Positions 1 through 4,958 of a stretch of DNA of 6,868 nucleotides are shown piece after piece. The position numbers and the translations under genes were made by a program. This DNA is from Candidatus Rifleibacteriota bacterium (GTDB lineage: Bacteria > Vulcanimicrobiota > Xenobia > Xenobiales > Xenobiaceae): assembly GCA_900772775.1 (NCBI GenBank), contig CAAGRW010000090.1:1-6868 (forward strand). The letters run 5' to 3'. The notes beneath the pieces were generated by a model, which was not told the origin of the DNA, ran no database searches, and saw only the letters and a list, made by a program, of their open reading frames with translations. Numbering within the stretch: position 1 is the stretch's first letter; each line of letters begins with the position of its first letter.

Positions 1-101
1 ACACAGACGTTTGGTATGAGGACGGAGATTACGACAAATTTTGTTTACGTGATTATTGCGAAAAGCACAAACAAGAATTTCTTCAATGGAAGGAGGACTG
101 A
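1..101 (+). CDS. C-terminal end of an unidentified protein (cut by left edge)
   Basis: A reading frame open from the window edge (first full codon at position 3) ends at TGA 99-101. The visible 32 residues are rich in Asp, Glu, Tyr, Phe and Trp and contain FCLRDYCEKHK, with two Cys and a His that could bind metal, though too little is visible to claim a zinc site. There is no ATG in this frame, so the start lies outside the window. The tail encodes the Shine-Dalgarno site of the next gene, and only two bases separate the two genes, which points to one operon. A 32-codon open frame can arise by chance; support comes from the credible composition and the tight join to the next gene. Function not recognised. 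Confidence 0.5.
   Translation, partial: TDVWYEDGDYDKFCLRDYCEKHKQEFLQWKED
91..96 (+). promoter_or_regulatory. Shine-Dalgarno site of the 42-aa ORF
   Basis: Perfect AGGAGG, 7 nt before the ATG at 104-106. It lies inside the last codons of the upstream gene, so translation of the two genes is probably coupled. It is the strongest ribosome site in the window and the main reason to accept such a short ORF. Confidence 0.75.
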
Positions 102-103
102 CA

Positions 104-232
104 ATGTCAGACCATTATTCAGAAGACTGTTACGTAGAAGATGACCACAAATTTGATCTTCGCAGATGGAGGGACGAATTTAATCAGATAGATGCAAAAA
201 TAGGAACAGAGAACACCGGTAATTTAATATAA
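104..232 (+). CDS. small acidic protein, 42 aa, function unknown
   Basis: ATG at 104, TAA at 230-232, 42 residues: starts MSDHYSEDCYVEDDHKF, continues DLRRWRDEFNQIDAKIG, ends GNLI. It is soluble-looking and acidic in the first half, with a charged, probably helical middle segment (about residues 17-33). There is no signal peptide, membrane segment or known domain; a single Cys at residue 9. The case for a real gene is the perfect AGGAGG 7 nt upstream, the two-base gap to the preceding gene, and a strong intrinsic terminator starting 29 bp after the stop. It shares the pattern K-F-x-L-R with the tail of the upstream protein (DKFCLRDY against HKFDLRRW), which may be chance. Such short acidic downstream genes are sometimes accessory subunits or antitoxin-like partners of the gene before them, but nothing here proves that. 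Confidence 0.6.
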   Translation: MSDHYSEDCYVEDDHKFDLRRWRDEFNQIDAKIGTENTGNLI

Positions 233-261
233 AATTGTACACTCAATAAATAGAAGAGTAC

Positions 262-303
262 AAAAAAGGCGCCCCAGCTACCGAGCTGAGGTGCCTTTTT
301 TTT
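262..303. terminator. bidirectional intrinsic terminator
   Basis: The left arm (262-279, six A then GGCGCCCCAGCT) pairs with the right arm (284-301) across the loop ACCG, with one C/A mismatch and one G-T pair. On the plus strand the GC-rich stem is followed by eight T (296-303). On the minus strand the six A at 262-267 read as a T tract. It therefore can stop both the small plus-strand genes and the convergent zinc-ribbon gene that ends at 368. Confidence 0.9.
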
Positions 304-310
304 GATGTAA

Positions 311-356
311 GTTCGAACACTAAACACCACACCAGCGGTATATAAAGTTCCGAACT
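311..356. repeat. two related short palindromes, GTTCGAAC and AGTTCCGAACT
   Basis: GTTCGAAC (311-318) is a perfect 8-bp palindrome. AGTTCCGAACT (346-356) is the same half-site with a one-base spacer. Both lie between the terminator and the 3' end of the zinc-ribbon gene. Neither is followed by a T tract, so they are not terminators. No function is assigned; chance is possible. Confidence 0.35.
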
Positions 357-367
357 ACTCTATAGGC

Positions 368-919
368 TTAGCGCCAAGAATCATAGTCGCGATCTTTGTT
401 GCGACGGTCGCGCTTATTGTTGCGGCGGCCACCGGAACTTGGCGGCGGATACATATCGACTAAGCTGGACATATCGAAGTCTGCGTCAAAAGAAGAAGCC
501 GACGGGGTATAATTGTTGTTAGAACGAGGAGCGCTAGGACGGCTGCTGTTGTTACCATAGTTGCGGGAACCGCCAGAACGTGAAGCGCCGCCGTTATTGG
601 CGCGGTAACAGTCGGAGCAATAGACAGGGCGACCGTTAGTAGGTTGGAAAGGAACTTGCGTTTCCTTGCCACATTCAGCGCATACGGCGCTATACATCTG
701 GCGAGGGGGACGCGTATTGGCTGCTGCAGCGCTATTTTCTGCGCCACCATTATTGTTACGAGGGGCTTTGTTTCCGCCCTGGCCGGCCTTACGCGCAGCT
801 CTACAGCTGGGGCAACGGCGAGGCTCGCTCGTAAATCCTTGGGACGCATAAAACTCTTGTTCACCTTCGGTGAACACAAACTCAGCGCCGCACTCGACGC
901 ATTTTAGGGACTTATCCAC
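368..919 (-). CDS. two-zinc-ribbon protein with disordered Asn/Gly/Arg-rich tail
   Basis: 183 residues. Two separate zinc ribbons are visible. Residues 1-45 have C7-x2-C10 and C36-x2-C39 with the stretch EFVFTEGEQEFYASQGF between, matching the 'probable zinc-ribbon' (zf-trcl type) family. Residues 78-106 have C80-x2-C83, exactly 17 residues, then C101-x2-C104, the CxxC-x17-CxxC type. Residues 45-74 and 108-143 are low complexity (N, G, S, A, R), a short conserved-looking patch follows (FDADFDMSSLVDMYPPP, 144-160), and the tail RRNNKRDRRNKDRDYDSWR is strongly charged. This suggests a small nucleic-acid- or protein-binding factor; no enzyme domain is seen. The start is GTG (919-917): an in-frame TAA two codons upstream rules out a longer form. 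The ribosome site is weak (GGAG, 12 nt away). The gene looks more GC-rich than its neighbours, partly because of Gly/Arg/Pro codons. It stands alone, divergent from the next gene. Exact role unknown. Confidence 0.9.
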   Translation of the reverse strand: MDKSLKCVECGAEFVFTEGEQEFYASQGFTSEPRRCPSCRAARKAGQGGNKAPRNNNGGAENSAAAANTRPPRQMYSAVCAECGKETQVPFQPTNGRPVYCSDCYRANNGGASRSGGSRNYGNNSSRPSAPRSNNNYTPSASSFDADFDMSSLVDMYPPPSSGGRRNNKRDRRNKDRDYDSWR

Positions 920-1156
920 TCCGATTTAGATCTCCAGTATATTTTACAAAGGCATACAAATTTCTTAAATAAAAGAAACCCTGCTCGCTAAGCTTAGCAT
1001 TTTTAAAGTTCTCTTTCAATACTGATAAGGGGGAAAAATAGATCGTAATTAAGAAGGAAAAAAGTTTAGATTGCTAGACTTGACTACAGTCAGCCCGGCA
1101 CTTCTCACTGTCTTTCTCTTTTCCTTTCGACAATTCTAACTGGCGGTAATTTATTT
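920..1156. other. divergent intergenic region, no clear promoter
   Basis: This 237-bp gap lies between two divergently read genes and must hold promoters for both, but none is convincing. On the plus strand TTGACT (1080-1085) is a good -35, yet no fair -10 follows at 16-18 bp. On the minus strand TATACT (complement of 936-941) resembles a -10 but would leave a leader of only about ten bases. A perfect 12-bp palindrome, GCTAAGCTTAGC (987-998), could be an operator. A purine-rich patch (about 1051-1065, AAGAAGGAAAAAAG) and a long pyrimidine-rich stretch (about 1100-1127) precede the plus-strand gene. No ORF or RNA gene is seen. Confidence 0.5.
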
Positions 1157-2320
1157 ATGATTTTTTCAGTTCAAATAAAAGAAAGCCTCAGCAGCTTGGC
1201 AATTCTGGCTTTAACTTTCAGCCTACTAAGCAGTGGCTGTCAAAAATCTCCTGGCGCTGCTTCTATGGATAATTCGTCAGCAACCAATCAAAAAGCCGCT
1301 CAACAAATTGCAACCCAGACCGACAATGGTTCTTTATCAGCTTCTCTGCCTAAAACAGCCAGCGCTTTTGATGCTACCAAAGCTTGGCAAGATTTAGTAT
1401 ACCAAGTAGAAGAAATCGGCCCTCGTTATGTTGGTAGCGTAGGTTCTACAAAAACTCGTCAATGGCTAAAAAATGAGTTAAATAACTTAGGCGCTCAAGT
1501 GTATGAACAAAAATTCACAACTAATACAACAGAAGGCTCCAAAGAATTTGTTAATATTATCGCTTGCTTAGAACCAAGTAACGCTACGCAAGCTTCTCCT
1601 AATATGGCTGCCAATAGTAAATCGTCAGACACTCAAAATAATAACAGCAATCAGGCTGCAACTTCTAAAGATACTGCAGAATCCACCACAGCTATAGTTT
1701 TAGGAGCTCACTATGATACAAAATACTTTAAAGACATAAATTTTGTGGGAGCCAACGACGGAGCTTCAGGTACAGCCGTACTTTTGGAATTAGCTCGAGT
1801 TTTTCAAAAACAGCCTTTAAAGCAACACAAACTTATACTTTGCTTCTTTGATGGAGAAGAAGCTTTTGGTGAGTGGAGCGACACTGACGGAACTTATGGC
1901 AGTCGGTACTTTGTCGAAAATTTAGGCAAAACAACTTCACCTATTAAGCTTGATGTAAAAGATATTGTAGCTGCAGTAATTGTGGACATGGTTGGAGATA
2001 AAAAATTGCACCTTACTTACGACACGATCTCCCATCCTCAGCTCTTGGAAATGCTTTTTAACAAAGGACGTGAGCTAAAATTCACTAAACAATTTAAGCG
2101 CAGCGACGTGGGAGCTATTTCCGACGATCATCTCCCCTTTTTATTGGCCAAAATTCCAGCTGTGGATATTATAGGTTTTAATAATAACGAAAACGGACTT
2201 TATCCTAATTATTGGCATACTGCTGAAGATACGCTCGATAAAGTTTGTGCCGACAGCTTATATGTAGTGGGCACTACTGTAGAGCTTTTCGTCAGAGATC
2301 TAGATGAAGTTTTAGAATAG
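1157..2320 (+). CDS. glutaminyl-peptide cyclotransferase-like lipoprotein (M28 fold)
   Basis: 387 residues. Family enzymes turn an N-terminal Gln of peptides into pyroglutamate, or, in sister M28 peptidases, cut amino acids off peptides; this one should act outside the cytoplasmic membrane. The N-terminus has a hydrophobic segment (10-27) and a lipobox-like LLSSGC with C28 as likely lipid site, though Ser at -3 is not the usual Leu. A Ser/Ala/Gln-rich linker (29-65) follows. Catalytic signature: H185 and D187 (GAHYDTKYF), D201 (GANDGAS), E234-E235 (FFDGEEAFGEWS, then YGSRYF), D277, D324-H325 (SDDHLPFL) and H354 (YWHT). By homology with animal QC, D201, E235 and H354 bind zinc and E234 is the general acid/base. 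The EEAF-EWS and YGSR context favours QC over aminopeptidase. A low-complexity insert (about 140-176, rich in N, S, T, A, Q) splits the strand before the active site. ATG 1157 is chosen because it gives the signal peptide; upstream there is only a weak GGCGG. It stands alone, with a terminator 42 bp after the stop. Confidence 0.88.
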   Translation: MIFSVQIKESLSSLAILALTFSLLSSGCQKSPGAASMDNSSATNQKAAQQIATQTDNGSLSASLPKTASAFDATKAWQDLVYQVEEIGPRYVGSVGSTKTRQWLKNELNNLGAQVYEQKFTTNTTEGSKEFVNIIACLEPSNATQASPNMAANSKSSDTQNNNSNQAATSKDTAESTTAIVLGAHYDTKYFKDINFVGANDGASGTAVLLELARVFQKQPLKQHKLILCFFDGEEAFGEWSDTDGTYGSRYFVENLGKTTSPIKLDVKDIVAAVIVDMVGDKKLHLTYDTISHPQLLEMLFNKGRELKFTKQFKRSDVGAISDDHLPFLLAKIPAVDIIGFNNNENGLYPNYWHTAEDTLDKVCADSLYVVGTTVELFVRDLDEVLE

Positions 2321-2361
2321 TTGCTTTTGTAAAAGAATACAAAAACAGAATAAAAGTCCCC

Positions 2362-2427
2362 AAAAAGCCGCTCAGTTCACTTAACTTTATCTTATCATGA
2401 TAAGGAAGCAAAACCGGGCGGCTTTTT
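2362..2427. terminator. bidirectional hairpin terminator with long structured loop
   Basis: AAAAAGCCGCTC (2362-2373) pairs with GGGCGGCTTTTT (2416-2427), 12 pairs with one G-T. The T tract is present on both strands, so it suits the two convergent genes. The loop is 42 nt, unusually long, but holds a perfect 14-bp palindrome (CTTATCATGATAAG, 2391-2404) that can fold inside it and shorten the effective loop. Confidence 0.75.
2391..2404. repeat. perfect palindrome CTTATCATGATAAG
   Basis: Fourteen-base perfect inverted repeat in the loop of the outer terminator stem. It may simply stabilise the terminator; as double-stranded DNA it could also be a protein site. Confidence 0.6.
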
Positions 2428-2431
2428 ATAT

Positions 2432-2461
2432 TTTGCAAAAAAGTAAAACTTTCAAAGCAAA
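2432..2461. repeat. nested AT-rich inverted repeat
   Basis: Outer arms TTTGC (2432-2436) and GCAAA (2457-2461) enclose inner arms AAAGT (2440-2444) and ACTTT (2448-2452). Weak but symmetric. It sits downstream of the mutM stop on the mRNA and could add to 3'-end structure. Its base composition makes chance plausible. Confidence 0.35.
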
Positions 2462-2468
2462 CTCTTAA

Positions 2469-2483
2469 GAGCTAATCTAGCTC
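2469..2483. repeat. inverted repeat overlapping the mutM stop codon
   Basis: GAGCTAATCTAGCTC: six-base arms GAGCTA/TAGCTC around ATC, covering part of the mutM TGA (2482-2484). In the mutM mRNA it makes a 6-bp, 3-nt-loop hairpin directly at the stop. There is no adjacent T tract, so it is probably a 3'-end stabilising or pausing element rather than a terminator on its own. Confidence 0.45.
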
Positions 2484-3366
2484 AATGTTGACAATTAGGA
2501 CAATAAACGCTGCTGCGTCCACCTATGGTTTCTTTGCGGAGTTCTTGACCACAAGTTAAACAAGGTTGACCGCCACGCCCATAAACTTTAAGCTGAGCAG
2601 CATTATTACCTTTATGACCATCGGCATCTCGATAATCTGAAAATGTAGTACCGCGATTATCAATTGACTTTTGCAAAATAGGTTTAATCACATTAAAGAT
2701 CGCTTCTATTTCAGAATCAGCTAAACTTTTTGCTGATCTTGTCGGTAAAATATGGCTTGCAAAAAGAACTTCATCTGCATAAATATTGCCTAAACCAGCC
2801 ACGATTGATTGATCTAAAAGAGCCGTTTTTATAGCTCTAGCTGTTTTCTTTAATCCTTTAGCTAAATTATCAATAGTATAATCACTTCCAAAAGGATCCG
2901 GCCCTAAAGAATTAAGCTCTGGAGAATTTTTAAGTTCATTTTTAGCGTAAAGATACCACTTACCAAATTGGCGTATATCTCTGTAACATAATGAAGTATT
3001 GCCATCTAAATACAAAATAATATGAGTATGTTTATCAGGCTCAAATTGTCCCTGAGCTCTTTGTAATCCGGTTATAGGATGAACTGTAAATTCATTATTA
3101 TCAGGCAAGTTTAGATCACGAAAAGTTAATTGACCGGTCATACCTAAACGCACCAAAAGAGAGTAATTTTCGCTATCAATAATAAGTATTTTGCCTAAAC
3201 GGCGCACATCAGTAAATTTATGACCGACTAGGGCTTCTTCCAATTTTGCTAGATCGGTATTTATAAGCAACTTGGGAAGTTTAATTTCAATTCTCTCAAC
3301 AGTACGTCCGGGAAGTTTGTCTTCCAAACCGCGACGTATAGTTTCAACTTCTGGTAATTCAGGCAT
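2482..3366 (-). CDS. mutM: formamidopyrimidine-DNA glycosylase (Fpg/MutM)
   Basis: 294 residues. It removes oxidised purines such as 8-oxoguanine from DNA and nicks the abasic site (beta/delta lyase), the first step of base-excision repair in the cytoplasm. All hallmarks are present: N-terminal MPELPEVETIRRGL, with Pro2 (the N-terminal nucleophile once Met is removed) and Glu3; Lys59 in RRLGKIL; the GMTGQL loop (75-80); the helix-two-turn-helix segment GLGNIYADEVLF (191-202); the GTTFSDYRDADG strand (239-250); and the C-terminal zinc finger C269-x2-C272 and C289-x2-C292 with Arg284 in GRSS, ending NCQH. This separates it from Nei and plant-type MutM, which lack parts of this set. The protein is about 20 residues longer than typical, because of an insert near 84-111 between GMTGQLTF and HTHIIL. 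ATG 3366 is fixed by the Pro-Glu requirement. The ribosome site is weak (AGAG, about 8 nt). A separate promoter is likely in the 124-bp gap upstream. Confidence 0.98.
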   Translation of the reverse strand: MPELPEVETIRRGLEDKLPGRTVERIEIKLPKLLINTDLAKLEEALVGHKFTDVRRLGKILIIDSENYSLLVRLGMTGQLTFRDLNLPDNNEFTVHPITGLQRAQGQFEPDKHTHIILYLDGNTSLCYRDIRQFGKWYLYAKNELKNSPELNSLGPDPFGSDYTIDNLAKGLKKTARAIKTALLDQSIVAGLGNIYADEVLFASHILPTRSAKSLADSEIEAIFNVIKPILQKSIDNRGTTFSDYRDADGHKGNNAAQLKVYGRGGQPCLTCGQELRKETIGGRSSVYCPNCQH

Positions 3367-3408
3367 TTTGTTCTCTTTTCTCTGTTTCTTAATAATAAAA
3401 AAGATAAA

Positions 3409-3419
3409 CGATACTATCG
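3409..3419. repeat. palindrome CGATACTATCG, candidate operator copy 1
   Basis: Perfect five-base arms around one central base, overlapping the P1 -10 box. It matches copy 2 (3455-3465, CGATAATATTG) at nine of eleven positions. A repressor bound here would block P1; alternatively the symmetry is a by-product of the -10 sequence. Confidence 0.45.
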
Positions 3420-3440
3420 AAAAGATTAGTTTCTATTCAA
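3411..3440 (-). promoter_or_regulatory. candidate mutM promoter P1 (sigma-70 type)
   Basis: On the minus strand: -35 TTGAAT (complement of 3435-3440), 18-bp spacer, -10 TAGTAT (complement of 3411-3416), predicted start near 3404, leader about 38 nt. Each box matches four of six consensus bases, so this is a moderate call. The -10 lies inside the palindrome at 3409-3419. Confidence 0.4.
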
Positions 3441-3450
3441 AGACTAACAC

Positions 3451-3469
3451 TTTCCGATAATATTGGAAA
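3451..3469. repeat. 19-bp palindrome TTTCCGATAATATTGGAAA, candidate operator copy 2
   Basis: Nine-base arms around a central A, with one G-T exception. It contains the copy-2 core CGATAATATTG and overlaps the P2 -10. The distance between the centres of copies 1 and 2 is 46 bp. There is no T tract next to it on the minus strand, so it is not a usual terminator for the radical SAM gene that ends at 3491. An adjacent third inverted repeat, AAACAACTTGTTT (3468-3480), overlaps it by two bases. Confidence 0.5.
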
Positions 3470-3483
3470 ACAACTTGTTTCAA
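3457..3483 (-). promoter_or_regulatory. candidate mutM promoter P2
   Basis: On the minus strand: -35 TTGAAA (complement of 3478-3483) and -10 TATTAT (complement of 3457-3462), each five of six matches, but with a short 15-bp spacer. Its -10 occupies the same register inside the palindrome at 3455-3465 as the P1 -10 does in its palindrome. Confidence 0.35.
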
Positions 3484-3490
3484 CCTTAAA

Positions 3491-4921
3491 CTAAATGCTT
3501 TTATAGATAACGGCAGCTTTAATAAGTTCCTTTATGTCGTCCAAAGTGCGAATTTTGCTTAAGCGGCGCATAACAAATTTAGGACGCAAATAAAAGCGCG
3601 TATAAGCTTCTTTAAGCATAGAATGCAACTTAGCCTCATCCCACAAATCAGTTTCCAATACAGGAAAATCTTGGCGAGCTTGTTGCAATAAAGTATATTT
3701 TTTCCAATAGTCCTTATCTACCAAGCCCAATTCGACAGCCTCGCGAAAAAGATCGGTGGCTGGCAAAGGGGTCGTAATAGAAAAAGAAGCATAATCTAAA
3801 TCCAATTCGCAAGCCAAATTTACAGTATCATTGAAAGTTTGGAAATTTTCTCCCAAATATCCAATCATAAAATAGCCCCTGGTTTCAAAACCGTATTTTT
3901 TAGCCCAGCTCACAGCTTGGCGTACTTGAGCGTGAGTAATTCCTTTGCGCATGCGCTTCAAAATTTGCGCATTGCCGGCTTCGACACCAAAATGAATACG
4001 CTGGCCACCTACTTCACGCAACTCCTTGATCATCTCTTCATCGACAGAATCTACTCTGGTACGTATATCAAAATGGACTTTAATCTGTCGCTCCTTCAAA
4101 AGACGACAAATATCCATAACTCGTTGTTTTTTTAAAGTAAAGGTCTCGTCAAAGAAAACAATTTCCTTCGCGTCATATTGTTTTACATACAGTTCTATTT
4201 CGTCGACAACATTTTTAGGAGAACGGAAGCGTACTCCAGAAACGCCATTATAAATTTGACTGCAAAAACCGCACTTAAAAGGACAGCCTCGGCTGGTAAC
4301 CATAGTAAAAAACGGACTTTCTACAGTTAAGGCATGATAAAGATCGCGTTGCAATAAATCTATAGCCGGAAAAGGATAGCTGTCTATCGACTCAAATTGA
4401 GTGCGCGGCTTATTTAATTTAACTTTATTGCCTATACGAACAACAGTACCATCTATATTTTCTAAACTTCCCCCAGCACTGTAGGTGTTGAGAACTTCTT
4501 TTAAGGTCTCTTCTCCATCACCAATAATGCCTATATCAAATTCTGAAAAAGAGAGGCACAATTCCGGGTATATAGATAAATGCGGCCCACCAACAATAAG
4601 CAAAGAATTGGGCAAAACCTTTTTAATGATTTTAGCCGCTTCCACAGTAGAAGGCCAACCTGCGCTCATAGTAGTGATAGCTACTATTTCCGGACGCTGC
4701 TTTTCCAAGTAAGACTTGAATGCCTCAGGAGAAGTGCGTGAGGCGTTGGCATCCAGAAATTTAACAGGATAACCATTTTGCTTAACATATGAAGCCAAAT
4801 AAAGAATGCCTAAAGAAGGCAAGACTTGCAAAGAACGCTCAGCTTCATCAGGAATGGGGCGAATATTTACATCATGATACTTAAGAAAAAGAACGGTAGG
4901 CTTACGCGGACTCCTATCCAC
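3491..4921 (-). CDS. B12-binding domain radical SAM protein
   Basis: 476 residues. Layout is that of class B radical SAM enzymes (BchE/HpnP-like): an N-terminal Rossmann-type cobalamin-binding domain (about 8-150; LGILYLASYVKQNGY, then VGGPHLSIYPE at 110-120 and GDGEET at 134-139) without the DxHxxG His ligand, as is usual in this class; then the radical SAM barrel with C213-x3-C217-x2-C220 (RGCPFKCGFC) for the 4Fe-4S cluster, FFDETFT (256-262), GVEAG (312-316) and GYFMIGYLGE (349-358); then a helical C-terminal part. Such cytoplasmic enzymes methylate or rearrange unreactive carbons, but the substrate cannot be read from sequence. The start is GTG; a TAA eight codons upstream in frame excludes a longer form, and AGAGGT (4931-4936) lies 9 nt before it. 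It follows the OLD nuclease gene by 34 bp, so co-transcription is likely; no partner biosynthetic gene is visible, leaving it an orphan here. Confidence 0.92.
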   Translation of the reverse strand: MDRSPRKPTVLFLKYHDVNIRPIPDEAERSLQVLPSLGILYLASYVKQNGYPVKFLDANASRTSPEAFKSYLEKQRPEIVAITTMSAGWPSTVEAAKIIKKVLPNSLLIVGGPHLSIYPELCLSFSEFDIGIIGDGEETLKEVLNTYSAGGSLENIDGTVVRIGNKVKLNKPRTQFESIDSYPFPAIDLLQRDLYHALTVESPFFTMVTSRGCPFKCGFCSQIYNGVSGVRFRSPKNVVDEIELYVKQYDAKEIVFFDETFTLKKQRVMDICRLLKERQIKVHFDIRTRVDSVDEEMIKELREVGGQRIHFGVEAGNAQILKRMRKGITHAQVRQAVSWAKKYGFETRGYFMIGYLGENFQTFNDTVNLACELDLDYASFSITTPLPATDLFREAVELGLVDKDYWKKYTLLQQARQDFPVLETDLWDEAKLHSMLKEAYTRFYLRPKFVMRRLSKIRTLDDIKELIKAAVIYKSI

Positions 4922-4930
4922 AGGAAAATG

Positions 4931-4936
4931 ACCTCT
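4931..4936 (-). promoter_or_regulatory. Shine-Dalgarno site of the radical SAM gene
   Basis: AGAGGT on the minus strand, 9 nt before the GTG at 4921-4919. It supports the GTG start, the only usable start after the in-frame TAA upstream. Confidence 0.65.
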
Positions 4937-4943
4937 AAAAATT

Positions 4944-4958
4944 TAGCTTATTAAGCTA
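4944..4958. repeat. inverted repeat over the OLD gene stop codon
   Basis: TAGCTTATTAAGCTA, seven-base arms around one T, including the TAG stop (4956-4958). On the minus strand it is followed by AATTTTT and then the ribosome site of the radical SAM gene. The stem is short and AT-rich, so at most a leaky terminator or attenuator that could lower radical SAM expression relative to the nuclease. Confidence 0.45.

Noticed and set aside
311..320. GTTCGAA as a tRNA T-loop remnant or attachment site
   Set aside because: The flanking bases form no T-stem and no acceptor or anticodon arm can be drawn nearby.
460..907. Several long ORFs on both strands overlapping the zinc-ribbon gene
   Set aside because: They are shadows of a GC- and repeat-rich coding frame; their products show no domain, whereas the 368-919 frame has two clean zinc ribbons.
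936..941. TATACT as -10 of the zinc-ribbon gene
   Set aside because: No fair -35 at 16-18 bp, and the implied start would lie after the only GGAG ribosome site.
3272..3460. 62-codon plus-strand ORF over the mutM start
   Set aside because: Antisense to the conserved mutM N-terminus and running into its promoter region; composition not protein-like.
3451..3469. The 19-bp palindrome as terminator of the radical SAM gene
   Set aside because: The stem is AT-rich and there is no T tract downstream on the minus strand.
3839..4712. Plus-strand ORFs of 75-98 codons inside the radical SAM gene
   Set aside because: They lie antisense to a strongly conserved enzyme, have no ribosome site and no recognisable product.
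912..4922. DnaA-box-like TTATCCACT (912-920) and CTATCCACA (4914-4922)
   Set aside because: Each has one mismatch, each overlaps a GTG start codon followed by GAT, they are isolated and there is no AT-rich unwinding region or dnaA/dnaN, so no origin is claimed.
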